This document shows positions 41,728 through 48,989 of a stretch of 64,000 bases of DNA, piece by piece (position 1 is the first letter of the stretch; every line of letters starts with the position of its first letter). Under the pieces are notes generated by a model. The model did not search any database and was not told where the DNA came from. It was given only the letters and a program-made list of their open reading frames with translations. The position numbers and the translations under genes were made by a program. Source of the DNA: a virus; the IMG/VR virus record IMGVR_UViG_3300037504_000682, positions 1-64,000 of that record. One strand, given 5' to 3'.

Positions 41728-41979
41728 CTAGCCATTGGTGACCACCCCTTCCATCGCCGGTAGCTGCGCTCGCAGGGTCGTGATTTCCTCCCTGGCCAGC
41801 CGCGCTTGCTCCATATGGTAGAGGTATCTTCCCCAAAGTTCCTGGCCTCCATCCGCCACTTGATCGGCGTAGCCAAACCATCGACACCAAGCCCTGTTGG
41901 CGTCCCGGAGGTGTCGCTTCCGCTTATTGTGCTGCCGGTCGATTTCCGCCGTAATAGATTGTGTAATTATGCTTGTCAT
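41728..41979 (-). CDS. small basic protein, 83 aa
   Basis: N-terminal basic RQHNKRKRHLRDANRAWCRW and a C-terminal coiled coil. Upstream of the replisome organiser in the same operon. ATG at 41979 after AAAGAGCGGATTA. Unrecognised. Confidence 0.5.
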   Translation of the reverse strand: MTSIITQSITAEIDRQHNKRKRHLRDANRAWCRWFGYADQVADGGQELWGRYLYHMEQARLAREEITTLRAQLPAMEGVVTNG

Positions 41980-42008
41980 TAATCCGCTCTTTCGCTTGTC
42001 ACCGGCCC

Positions 42009-42209
42009 CTACGCCGGCTCACTCATTAATGGTTTCTGCCGGATCACGGCCAGCGCCTCCCTGAGCCTGGCCCGCTCCCGGCTGGCCTTGAGGCCCGCCG
42101 GCGTATCCAGCCCGAACCGCTCATGCAGGTTAGCGTTGACCTCCAGCCGGTCCTGGATGTACTTCTCTACTACTTTTGTCACCAGCTGCACCGCCGCCCC
42201 GTGGTCCAT
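42009..42209 (-). CDS. small helical protein, 66 aa
   Basis: TGATG overlap with the preceding stop supports the start. Helical, charged (VEKYIQDRLEVNANLHERFG; RERARLREALAVIR). Unknown function in the replication operon. Confidence 0.5.
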   Translation of the reverse strand: MDHGAAVQLVTKVVEKYIQDRLEVNANLHERFGLDTPAGLKASRERARLREALAVIRQKPLMSEPA

Positions 42210-42439
42210 CAGGCCGCTACCGCCGCCGGCACCCGGGCGGACCGGTTGGCTATCGCTTTTGGGATTTTGCCCAGCCGCTGGTGCTGGCTGGTATTGTGCC
42301 ACCAGCCGCACTCCGGGCAGGGGTAGGTGTAGAGCCGGTGCCGGTGTCGCTGGCAATAATCTGTGGCGACCCGATGGGCCGAACCAAAGTCCGGGAAGGC
42401 ATCCTTTCCACTGGGGCAATCTAATTGTTCTGCAATCAT
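42209..42439 (-). CDS. small zinc-binding protein, 76 aa
   Basis: DCPSGKDAF..ATDYCQRH..YPCPECGWWH: several Cys and His (CPEC) indicate a zinc finger of a kind common in short phage proteins. Overlaps the next gene by one base. Confidence 0.55.
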   Translation of the reverse strand: MIAEQLDCPSGKDAFPDFGSAHRVATDYCQRHRHRLYTYPCPECGWWHNTSQHQRLGKIPKAIANRSARVPAAVAA

Positions 42440-42442
42440 CTC

Positions 42443-42904
42443 TCACCTCAATTCGTTGAAAATTTCGGGGATGGTCACCCCGTCCGATTCCATTGGGATC
42501 AGCTTCATCCCGGCCTGGATGTCCCGGGCCGCCCCGGCCGAGATGTCGACCAGTCGGGCCACGACGATCCAGTTGTTCTGCTTCCGCTCCGGCCCGATCA
42601 GCTCCATCGCCCGGACGATCTTGCCGCTCTGGGCCACCACGTCCAGGGCTACCTCGCTCCACTTCGGCGGCCGGCCGCGCCGCTTCCCGGCCTTGCCGGC
42701 TATCCGCCGGGCCTGCTTCTTGATGGCCCGGGCTTTCTCCTCGACAAGCGGCAGCAGGATGTCGACCACCTTGTAATTCTTGTCTTTGATTCCCTCCACC
42801 TGGAGGGTGTCGATCAGGCTACCGATCCGCCGCGCTTCGGCCAGGATCAGTTCGGCCGGCTCGACGGCCTCATCGGGCCAACCCTGGAGATTACTGTTCA
42901 CCAT
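42443..42904 (-). CDS. DNA-binding-like protein with AT-hook-type motif, 153 aa
   Basis: Helical protein with a basic centre, KAGKRRGRPPKW, containing the GRP core of AT-hooks, followed by WIVVARLVDISAGAARDIQ, which could be an HTH. It may act as a regulator or nucleoid-like protein. ATG overlaps the preceding membrane-protein gene by 14 bases. Confidence 0.55.
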   Translation of the reverse strand: MVNSNLQGWPDEAVEPAELILAEARRIGSLIDTLQVEGIKDKNYKVVDILLPLVEEKARAIKKQARRIAGKAGKRRGRPPKWSEVALDVVAQSGKIVRAMELIGPERKQNNWIVVARLVDISAGAARDIQAGMKLIPMESDGVTIPEIFNELR

Positions 42905-43232
42905 TCTCGACCTTGTCCTTGAGTTTTTCGGCCCGGCGCTCCTGGGCCCGCTTTTTCCAGAGCTGGCCGGCGATCATCGGTCCGCCGGTCAGCAGGTGAC
43001 TGATAATCGGCTGTACGGCCACAAACCAGGGGTTGACCGGATCGCCCGACAGTAAAATGGTCAGGATGGCGGCCACGGTGCCGATGTCGGTCCAGCCGTC
43101 GCCGATCACCACGCTGAGCCAGGTCCAACCCTGCTCAAATGAATTATGGTAAATATAGACCGCGTAGCCGATGCCGCCGGCCAGGAGTAGGGACCAGATT
43201 GCAATCAGGATGGATAATGTCGTCGCTGTCAT
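42891..43232 (-). CDS. small membrane protein, first gene of leftward operon
   Basis: A 113-residue protein. ATG at 43232 after AAAAAAGG. Hydrophobic helices at about 7-27 (LSILIAIWSLLLAGGIGYAV), 45-62 and 68-88, basic tail. No family recognised. A holin-like or superinfection-exclusion role is possible. Confidence 0.5.
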   Translation of the reverse strand: MTATTLSILIAIWSLLLAGGIGYAVYIYHNSFEQGWTWLSVVIGDGWTDIGTVAAILTILLSGDPVNPWFVAVQPIISHLLTGGPMIAGQLWKKRAQERRAEKLKDKVENGEQ

Positions 43233-43298
43233 AAAAAAACCTTTTTTCTGATTAAAATTTGAATTTAATTTGGTTAGCCTGGATTTTTCGGAATCCGT

Positions 43299-43400
43299 GA
43301 TAGAATGAGTCTGATCCTTAACAACCCGGCCTGCCGCCCCTACGACAGGCCGGACTTTTTCATTGGGCCGCCAACGGTTGGCGACGGGGGCGGCCCAATT
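43299..43400 (+). promoter_or_regulatory. extended -10, terminator and second hairpin upstream of integrase
   Basis: TGATAGAAT (extended -10), then CCGGCCTG..CAGGCCGG followed by ACTTTTT (terminator ending near 43358), then ATTGGGCCGCC/GGCGGCCCAAT, a perfect 11-bp stem. A separate -10 (TATAAT, 43419-43424) could drive integrase. No coding frame is supported between 43233 and 43465. Confidence 0.5.
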
Positions 43401-43465
43401 CCTCCTCCGTTTTGTGTATATAATGGTGTATCTATCAACCAGTACCAAAGTACCAGGAGGAGAAA

Positions 43466-43510
43466 ATGAAACCTCAATTAAAACCCGTTAGGAGGTCGAT
43501 TAATCTATGA
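43466..43510 (+). CDS. 14-aa leader peptide overlapping integrase start
   Basis: ATG behind AGGAGGAGAAA encodes MKPQLKPVRRSINL and ends on a TGA overlapping the integrase ATG (ATGA). The integrase ribosome site (TAGGAGGTC) lies within this frame. Suggests translational coupling controlling integrase level. Confidence 0.5.
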   Translation: MKPQLKPVRRSINL

Positions 43511-44412
43511 AAAGGTGGGACCGATTAATCGACCGTTTCGCTACCGGCAAGGCCGTCCGCCGCAAGCCGGTGACCGTCGAGTGGTATCGCCAAAGGCTCA
43601 GTCACTGGGCCGAATTCACAACTAGCCGCAAGCTCAAGCCCAAAAAAGTAAAAGCTAAACATCTTGACAAGTTCTTTGCCGGCCTTAGAGAGGCCGGATA
43701 CACCGCCAATACCATCAAAGGCACCGAAACCGCCCTTCGGACTTTTTTCGGCTGGTTGGTCCGCCGGGGCAAGATGAAGCGCAATCCGTTCGACCGCTTC
43801 GAGCCGGTTGAGGTTCCCCGCCAGTCGCAGCCGATCATCCGGCTGGAGTACGCTTACCGGATGATCCGGGCGGCCGAAGCCGACGATTCCGTGATCGCCC
43901 GCCGGGACGCCGCTATTATGCGCTTCCTGCTCAGCACCGGAGCGCGTAGAGAGGAGGTGGTTTCTGTCAGATGGGAGTGGCTCGACCTGGCCGGCGGCCT
44001 GGTCAAGTTGCGGGGCAAATTCGGCCACGAACGGTTGATTCCACTCGTGGCGACCACCGTCACGGCCCTGGCGATCTGGATCGAGGCCCGGCCAGCCAGT
44101 GACTGGCTGTTTGTCAGCCTGAAGGCTAACCAGTACAATCAAGTCGGGGACAAGCTGGCGGTCAATACGATCAACAAGCTGCTTGACCGCTGGAAAATCG
44201 CGGCCGGCCTGCCAGAAGAGGCCGAGGTCAATCCCCACGCCTGGCGACGCAGGTTCGCCACGGAGCTGGCCAAAGCCGGAGATCCGTTCCGGCTCCAGAC
44301 CCTGCTGGGTCATCTGGATATGAACACGACAAAAAAATACATCCTCGATCAGCCCGATATTTTGAGGGAGATGATCGAGCGCTATGGGCCGGGAATCAAA
44401 GGCGATACGTGA
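43507..44412 (+). CDS. int: tyrosine recombinase / integrase
   Basis: A 301-residue site-specific recombinase with an N-terminal SAM-like DNA-binding domain (1-100) and catalytic domain. Catalytic set: R in TGARREE, K in LRGKFGHER, HAWRRR (HxxR), LLGHLDM (second H) and Y in TTKKYIL. It lies 54 bases before a tRNA-Leu 3' segment, the probable att core, so it likely directs integration into that tRNA gene. Confidence 0.9.
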   Translation: MKRWDRLIDRFATGKAVRRKPVTVEWYRQRLSHWAEFTTSRKLKPKKVKAKHLDKFFAGLREAGYTANTIKGTETALRTFFGWLVRRGKMKRNPFDRFEPVEVPRQSQPIIRLEYAYRMIRAAEADDSVIARRDAAIMRFLLSTGARREEVVSVRWEWLDLAGGLVKLRGKFGHERLIPLVATTVTALAIWIEARPASDWLFVSLKANQYNQVGDKLAVNTINKLLDRWKIAAGLPEEAEVNPHAWRRRFATELAKAGDPFRLQTLLGHLDMNTTKKYILDQPDILREMIERYGPGIKGDT

Positions 44413-44466
44413 TAATCTCTCACGTACCGCTTGGTTTTTCGAGCAGGTTGCCAACGGGGAGCCTTC

Positions 44467-44525
44467 GGCAGATGATTTAGGATCATGTGCCGAAAGGCGT
44501 GCGGGTTCGAGTCCCGCCTTCCCCA
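44467..44525 (+). other. probable att core: 3' part of tRNA-Leu (UAG)
   Basis: From GGCAGA (end of D-loop) the sequence follows tRNA-Leu: anticodon loop TTTAGGA (anticodon TAG at 44478-44480), long variable arm GTGCCGAAAGGCGT, T-arm GCGGG-TTCGAGT-CCCGC, acceptor CTTCCCC and A73. The 5' acceptor and most of the D-arm are missing (only GGGGA resembles it), so this is not a complete tRNA. Such 3' halves are typical attP/attR cores next to tyrosine integrases. Confidence 0.7.
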
Positions 44526-44572
44526 CTAACTGGTGACCTGTTTTTTGTTGCCGGTTCATGAATATAAATCTC

Positions 44573-44740
44573 CTACCCTTCTGAGGGTAGCGTGATTAGT
44601 CGCTCGAAAGAGCGGCGAGTGCTGTTGTTCACCCGGGGTTGTTTGGCGACGGGTCCGGGTGAGCGGTTCTGTAGCTGGCGATTGCCATTACAGAACAAAA
44701 GGAAGACGCTCCTGCCTCAGTCGGTGGGGGCGTCTTTTTT
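44573..44740 (+). ncRNA. candidate structured RNA with terminator
   Basis: Consecutive perfect stems CTACCCT/AGGGTAG (44573-44590), CGCTC-GAAA-GAGCG (44601-44614), TCACCCGG/CCGGGTGA (44629-44662), GTTCTGTA/TACAGAAC (44666-44696) and a terminator GACGCTCC/GGGGCGTC with six T (44705-44740). No coding frame fits. The upstream promoter is weak, so it may be processed from integrase or att read-through. Unknown class. Confidence 0.45.
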
Positions 44741-44741
44741 A

Positions 44742-44993
44742 TTATCCCTTACTTTCGTCTTCTTTGTGCTTTTCCAGGAATTCAGACAGAGGCACGCCGA
44801 CGGCATCAGCAATTGCTCGCAGGGTATCCAGGCGAGCTCCGGGCTTGTACCCGTTTTTTACGATACCGTAAGTGTGACTGTACGACCGGTCGATCTCCCG
44901 GCAAAGCCAGTCGATGGTTTTGCCCATCTCGTCAAGACGCTGCTCCAGGAATGTTTTTTGTTCCTCTTGTTCCATAATAGCGGTGGCCAGCAT
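44742..44993 (-). CDS. XRE-family repressor-like protein
   Basis: An 83-residue Cro/cI-like HTH protein: EQRLDEMGKTIDWLCREIDR, SYSHTYGIVKNGYKPGARLD, then TLRAIADAVGVPLSEFLE. ATG 44993 lies ten bases after AAAGGAG; GTG 45002 is an alternative. Divergent from the early genes and flanked by operator-like repeats, so the probable immunity repressor of the element. Confidence 0.7.
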   Translation of the reverse strand: MLATAIMEQEEQKTFLEQRLDEMGKTIDWLCREIDRSYSHTYGIVKNGYKPGARLDTLRAIADAVGVPLSEFLEKHKEDESKG

Positions 44994-45049
44994 CAACAGC
45001 ACTCTCCTTTCTGTTTGGTTTGGGCCGCCCCTGGGCGACCGTTTCTAAG

Positions 45050-45078
45050 ATAGTATCACAGCTTTCCGAGCTGGTCAA
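45050..45078 (-). promoter_or_regulatory. repressor promoter
   Basis: Minus strand TTGACC (45078-45073), 17-base spacer, TACTAT (45055-45050). A TATACACT operator-like site lies just upstream at 45086-45093. Confidence 0.6.
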
Positions 45079-45082
45079 GACA

Positions 45083-45157
45083 GTATATACACTTCACTAT
45101 ATATTTTAAGGATTTCTCAGAACGCACGTTGAGAAGTCCGTCAAAATCGGTTATACT
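45083..45157 (+). promoter_or_regulatory. operator-like repeats and rightward early promoter
   Basis: AGTATATACACTTCACTATATAT (two opposed half-sites, 45083-45105) followed by TTGAGA (45129-45134), 17-base spacer and TATACT (45152-45157) leading to the gene at 45178. TATACACT recurs at 45992 and inverted at 45959. Confidence 0.6.
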
Positions 45158-45177
45158 GGACAAAAACGAGGTGGATA

Positions 45178-45888
45178 ATGCTTGAAGAGATCAAAAACGA
45201 TCGCATCACCCTGATTCTTTCGGTTGTCTTCGTCCTGCTCTTGTGCGTTAGTGTTGGTATGGTTGGCCTGCTCGGTTTTTTATGGCTCAACCGTTCGGCC
45301 GAAGTGGCCGGCCCGCCGCCGGCCGAGTCCGCGGACTCCGTTACTGGCGACGAATTACCGCCACCCGCCGAAGATGCGCAGCCTACCGAGGAGGCCCCAC
45401 CCCCGGCCGGGCCGGTGGCCGATCAGCCCCAGGAGCCAGCCCAGCCCCCGGCCGAGATGACCGAGGGGGTCCAGCAGGCTTATCTCGCCCTGGTGACCTA
45501 CGATTCCACCCTGGCGTTACTTTCCGAATTGCCCGGCCGTCCGGCCGACAGCCCGGAAGCCATTGGCGAGCGGCTGGGGGTCGTGATCGGAGCGACGGCC
45601 ATCCTGGAGGCCGTATCCCAGAAGCTGGAGCAGGAGCCGCCGCCGGGCTTTGAGCCGGCCTGGGAAACGGCCCGGCAGTCGATACCAGTCACCCAGGGGG
45701 CACTGGCCGCCTGGTCCGATCAGGAAGTCAACCTGTCTCAAATGGCTGAGCAGTTGCCGTATACCCTGGTCGACCAGGCCGTCGACCAGGCCGACCGGGC
45801 CCTGGTGGAGCAGTACGGCGGCAGCCAGGCCGATCTGGACCGGATGCGAGCCGAAGCCGAAGCGAAGTTGGTGGAAGCTCTGGAGTAA
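45178..45888 (+). CDS. membrane-anchored protein with Pro-rich linker
   Basis: A 236-residue protein. One N-terminal transmembrane helix (ITLILSVVFVLLLCVSVGMV, 11-30), a Pro/Glu-rich extracytoplasmic linker (40-90) and a helical C-terminal domain. First rightward gene next to the repressor, where superinfection-exclusion or lysogenic-conversion genes often lie. No family recognised. Confidence 0.55.
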   Translation: MLEEIKNDRITLILSVVFVLLLCVSVGMVGLLGFLWLNRSAEVAGPPPAESADSVTGDELPPPAEDAQPTEEAPPPAGPVADQPQEPAQPPAEMTEGVQQAYLALVTYDSTLALLSELPGRPADSPEAIGERLGVVIGATAILEAVSQKLEQEPPPGFEPAWETARQSIPVTQGALAAWSDQEVNLSQMAEQLPYTLVDQAVDQADRALVEQYGGSQADLDRMRAEAEAKLVEALE

Positions 45889-45907
45889 AATAGCAGCCCG
45901 CTCACCC

Positions 45908-45937
45908 TCAAGGGTCGCCACTCGGCGGCCCTTTTTT
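45908..45937 (+). terminator. intrinsic terminator
   Basis: AAGGGTCGCC-actc-GGCGGCCCTT with TTTTTT, directly after the membrane protein gene; separates it from the next early operon. Confidence 0.75.
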
Positions 45938-45958
45938 GTTGTCTACAATGTATACTGG

Positions 45959-46013
45959 AGTGTATATTTTTAAGGTTTATCAGGTTGACAATATACACTG
46001 AATATTATATACT
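45959..46013 (+). promoter_or_regulatory. near-consensus early promoter with embedded operator
   Basis: TTGACA (45985-45990), 17-base spacer, TATACT (46008-46013). The spacer contains TATACACT (45992-45999), and an inverted copy lies at 45959-45966. Probably the repressed main early promoter for 46062 onward. Confidence 0.72.
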
Positions 46014-46061
46014 AGAGATTATAAACACCCGTTAGAAATTCTTCACAGAAAGGACCTTTCG

Positions 46062-46355
46062 ATGGCCTACAATCTACCGTTTATCAACGATTATCGAAGT
46101 CAACAGCCCGAAGCCGACAGCGCCCTTCCCCAGACCGAGGCCGCCAAGTACGAAGTCGAGTGGCTCACCTGGATGGAGCGCAAAACGGTCGGCCCCAAGA
46201 ATTTCAAGGCCACCCTGGCCACCTTCCGGCGGGACTTCGGCCCTCAGACCGACTGGTCCGAAGACTGGTCCGTCCAACAAGGCGAGACCCTGCTGATCAC
46301 CGTCGCCCTCCGGGAGCATATCCTGGACTTGTCCGCTCAAGAGAATAGCCAATAA
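46062..46355 (+). CDS. early protein, 97 aa
   Basis: ATG after GAAAGGACCTTTCG. The central WLTWMERKTVGPKNFKATLATFRRDFG is helical and basic, the rest acidic. Not recognised. First gene from the operator-controlled promoter; could be a small regulator (Cro-like position), but no HTH is clear. Confidence 0.5.
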   Translation: MAYNLPFINDYRSQQPEADSALPQTEAAKYEVEWLTWMERKTVGPKNFKATLATFRRDFGPQTDWSEDWSVQQGETLLITVALREHILDLSAQENSQ

Positions 46356-46358
46356 AAA

Positions 46359-46395
46359 AGCCCCACCGGCCGGCGGGAGTACGGCCGGGTGGGGC
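46359..46395. terminator. strong hairpin after first early gene
   Basis: AGCCCCACCGGCCG pairs with CGGCCGGGTGGGGCT (one bulge). A6 on the left makes it a terminator for leftward transcripts; CTCCTTTAATT on the right makes it weak for rightward ones, so partial read-through to 46445 is expected. Confidence 0.55.
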
Positions 46396-46444
46396 TCCTT
46401 TAATTGGTGCGAAAGCACCGGAGAACACAAGGAGTATAGCACAA

Positions 46445-46783
46445 ATGTCTCAAAATGGTAAAAGTTTTGTAGTCCTAAGCGATGGCAGTCTGGCCCCGGT
46501 TCCCGAGGGAGCTGACCCGGACTTCATCCGGCGCTTTGAAAACGCCAAGCTGGAAGCGGCCAAAAAGCCTAAGAAAAAGAAGCGCCGCTCCCGCCGGTCC
46601 TCCGGCTCCCGCTACGCCGGCAAAAGCTGGCGGGCCGACAGCGTCTTGGGCCGCAGCTCGTACTTCGAGCAGCAGGCCGAGACCTACGAGGCCACCCGGG
46701 AGCTGGTCGACCGGGCTAACGGCAACGAAGAGGCCGACGAGGATGAAGAAATCCAGGTCATCCTCGAAGGGCGACCCTGGTAA
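46445..46783 (+). CDS. basic-centre small protein, 112 aa
   Basis: Ribosome site AAGGAG ten bases upstream. A poly-Lys/Arg patch (KKPKKKKRRSRRSS, near residues 40-55) between acidic ends suggests nucleic-acid binding. A 12-of-13 hairpin (46787-46821) follows. No family recognised. Confidence 0.5.
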   Translation: MSQNGKSFVVLSDGSLAPVPEGADPDFIRRFENAKLEAAKKPKKKKRRSRRSSGSRYAGKSWRADSVLGRSSYFEQQAETYEATRELVDRANGNEEADEDEEIQVILEGRPW

Positions 46784-46859
46784 AAAGCGAGCGGCCGGGT
46801 GCTGCGAACACCGGGCCGCTCGATAGTCAGTCTCTCCGACCAAAGAAAGGTGACTTGAG

Positions 46860-47264
46860 ATGAGTGTAGCACAGAAAACCAGAGATCGTCAAATGAAGCA
46901 TTTAGAGAATGTAGTCGAGAGACACAATCTCAACCGCTCCATTTTGCTTCAGGCCCAGCGAACCGGCAACCCGGCCGCCGGCCTCAAGGTCGCTCTCCGC
47001 CGGCTCTTTCCGACCGCCGGGGCCACCGAAGCCGATCACCTAGAGGCCCCCGCCGTTGTCGACGAGCCGGGCCCCAAGCCCAAGCCGGCCATCCAGAACA
47101 TCGGTCACAGTATTCAGCAGCTCCTGGGCCAGGAGCCGGTGACCCACAGCCCCAAGCCTCGGCAACTCACCGCCGAGGAGCGTGAGCGAGGCTACGCGGC
47201 GGCCCTGCGGCCGGACGCCTGCAACCGTAAGCGCCGAAACAACTGGCAGTTTAAGGCCCGGTAG
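46860..47264 (+). CDS. hypothetical early protein, 134 aa
   Basis: Helical N-terminus (HLENVVERHNLNRSILLQAQ), Pro-rich middle, basic C-terminus (NRKRRNNWQFKAR). Located in the early operon. Unrecognised. Confidence 0.5.
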   Translation: MSVAQKTRDRQMKHLENVVERHNLNRSILLQAQRTGNPAAGLKVALRRLFPTAGATEADHLEAPAVVDEPGPKPKPAIQNIGHSIQQLLGQEPVTHSPKPRQLTAEERERGYAAALRPDACNRKRRNNWQFKAR

Positions 47265-47280
47265 CGAAAGGACTCGGAAG

Positions 47281-47541
47281 ATGTCACAGACCGTAAACGT
47301 CACCTCCAGACCGGCCGGCCTCGGCACCCACTGCGACGCCTGGCACCGCAATCCCGACCCCGGCGGCCCGTATCTGGTCCGCTGCCGGCGGACGGCCCGC
47401 CGCCGGCTGGTAATTGTCGACAGCCGGGAGGCCTACACCGTGAAGCGCTGCGACGAGTGTGCCGGCCGGTTGCAAGAGAAGGCCGCTAACGGAGCCACCT
47501 TTGAGATTTTATCTGATGAACCAATCGGAGCATTAGTATGA
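47281..47541 (+). CDS. small protein with CxxC, 86 aa
   Basis: ATG at 47281 after GAAAGGACTCGGAAG. Contains THCDAWHR and VKRCDECAGRL, a possible single zinc site. Overlaps the next start by four bases. Confidence 0.5.
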   Translation: MSQTVNVTSRPAGLGTHCDAWHRNPDPGGPYLVRCRRTARRRLVIVDSREAYTVKRCDECAGRLQEKAANGATFEILSDEPIGALV

Positions 47542-47747
47542 ATACCTACGACGTTGAAGTGAGACGGCAGGGCCAGCTGGTGGCCACGGTACGAACCAAC
47601 GCCGACAGCGGCCTTGAGGCCTGCGACCGGGCCGAACGGAAGATGAAGGCCAGGCCGAAGGCCTGCCACCTGGGAGAAAATGGCAAAACACGAATAGTTT
47701 ACTGGGCCGGGTTCGATACCTGCGCCCGGCAAGTGATAGGAGCGTAA
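47538..47747 (+). CDS. hypothetical protein, 69 aa
   Basis: ATGA-coupled. Beta strands (YDVEVRRQGQLVATVRTNA) and a short helix suggest a small alpha/beta fold. Unknown. Confidence 0.45.
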   Translation: MNTYDVEVRRQGQLVATVRTNADSGLEACDRAERKMKARPKACHLGENGKTRIVYWAGFDTCARQVIGA

Positions 47748-47750
47748 CGA

Positions 47751-48923
47751 ATGGGATTTCCAAAATTCAAACAAGATCACAAAGAGCCGATCTTTTGCTG
47801 GCTCTACGGCGTAGCCCGGGGTGGCAAAACCACCCTGGCCCTGGACTTCATCCGGGAAAATCAGCCCGGGGTCGTGATCCCGATGGATCAGCGCTTCGAG
47901 GTCTACCGGGACCTGGCCCTGGCCGAAGGGGTCGATGTCTGGCCGGTCAGTGACCCATCTGACCCAACGGTCTGGGCCAGTGCCGATCACATTATGGAAA
48001 ACCTTCGGCGCAACTTCCCCGGCTCCGGAGCCCGGTCGCTGGTCTGGGACAGTATCAGCCCCGAGTTCCGGCACTGGGTCGAGTGGGCGATGGCCTACGC
48101 CGACAAAACTCCCCAGGAGCGGCAGCAGGCCCTGGGCCCCAAGTTCAAGAATAAGTCGGCCCTGTTCCAGCCGAAGGCTCACTATATGGAGCAGGTGGCG
48201 ATGATCGCCAATTACGGCGTCAGCTGCATCTGGGTCTCCCATGAGCACCAGGGCGGCGACCAGTCCGGCAATCTGGTGATGAAGACCTCGATCACCGACC
48301 AGGAGCGGCTGAAGTTTCAGCGCAACGTCAACCTGGTCTTGAAGGTTCACCTGAACAGCGGTCGCTACGGGGTCGAGATCGAGGAGGCTCGGAACCGGCC
48401 GGAGTTGAACGGCCGGGTGATCTGGGATGAGCCGGGCAATATGTTCAAAGGCGTCTGGAAGCAGATCGAAGCCGCCTTCTACGCGGCCCAGGTGGTCGAC
48501 TGGGACCAGATCGAGCAGTTCGCCTCCGACCGGCAGGCGGCCGATCTGGCGATGGAGCAGACCCGGGAGGTAGACGGCGAGATCGTGACGCCGTTCAAAA
48601 ACGTCCACCACGCCTTAAACGCCCTGGCCCAGGTCAAGGAGAAGACCGGCCACCAGTCCGGGATAGACCTGGCCAAAGCCTGGAAGACCGAGGTCGAGGC
48701 CCGGCTGCAAGCGGCCGCCTCTGACCAGAGCAACCCGCCGGCCTTCAAAACCCTGGAGGACCTCCTGTTCCAGATGCACCTGGAGTTCAACCTCAAGGAA
48801 GGCCCGGCCAAGAAACTGCTCAAGGAACTGGGTTTCACCTCCCTGCCCGCCAACGGCGGACTCCAGGAGCGGCTGGCCGAGATGTACGCGGCCGTTAAGG
48901 AGCATATGGAGGCGCAGCAGTAG
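47751..48923 (+). CDS. Sak4-like RecA-fold ATPase (single-strand annealing/recombinase)
   Basis: A 390-residue protein. Walker A GVARGGKTT (20-28), Walker B RSLVWDS (95-101), then GVSCIWVSHEHQGGD (156-170) as motif 3, the order of phage Sak4/RecA-core proteins. Residues after about 300 form an extra helical domain (LEDLLFQMHLEFNLKEGPAK). Expected to promote strand annealing in replication-recombination. ATG after GGAGCGTAACGA. Confidence 0.68.
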   Translation: MGFPKFKQDHKEPIFCWLYGVARGGKTTLALDFIRENQPGVVIPMDQRFEVYRDLALAEGVDVWPVSDPSDPTVWASADHIMENLRRNFPGSGARSLVWDSISPEFRHWVEWAMAYADKTPQERQQALGPKFKNKSALFQPKAHYMEQVAMIANYGVSCIWVSHEHQGGDQSGNLVMKTSITDQERLKFQRNVNLVLKVHLNSGRYGVEIEEARNRPELNGRVIWDEPGNMFKGVWKQIEAAFYAAQVVDWDQIEQFASDRQAADLAMEQTREVDGEIVTPFKNVHHALNALAQVKEKTGHQSGIDLAKAWKTEVEARLQAAASDQSNPPAFKTLEDLLFQMHLEFNLKEGPAKKLLKELGFTSLPANGGLQERLAEMYAAVKEHMEAQQ

Positions 48924-48989
48924 TCAACCCAAAGGTCCCGGCTTGGCCGGGGCTCAATTGCAACCCTACGTAAGAAAGAGAAGAATAAA

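Noticed and set aside
44440-44526. Complete functional tRNA-Leu gene
   Set aside because: The anticodon, variable and T arms are convincing, but the D-arm and most of the 5' acceptor are missing, so it is better read as an att core.
43525-44559. 344-codon minus-strand frame opposite integrase
   Set aside because: Its N-terminal translation (GLEPARLSAHDPKSS) is the familiar artefact of reading a tRNA gene backwards, and the rest is antisense to integrase.
45119-45130. AACGCACGTT as a conserved site (also near 31440 and 61552)
   Set aside because: Not palindromic, contexts unrelated, and one copy is inside the portal gene; probably chance.
47433-48611. 392-codon minus-strand frame
   Set aside because: Antisense to the Sak4-like ATPase and small genes; no domain.
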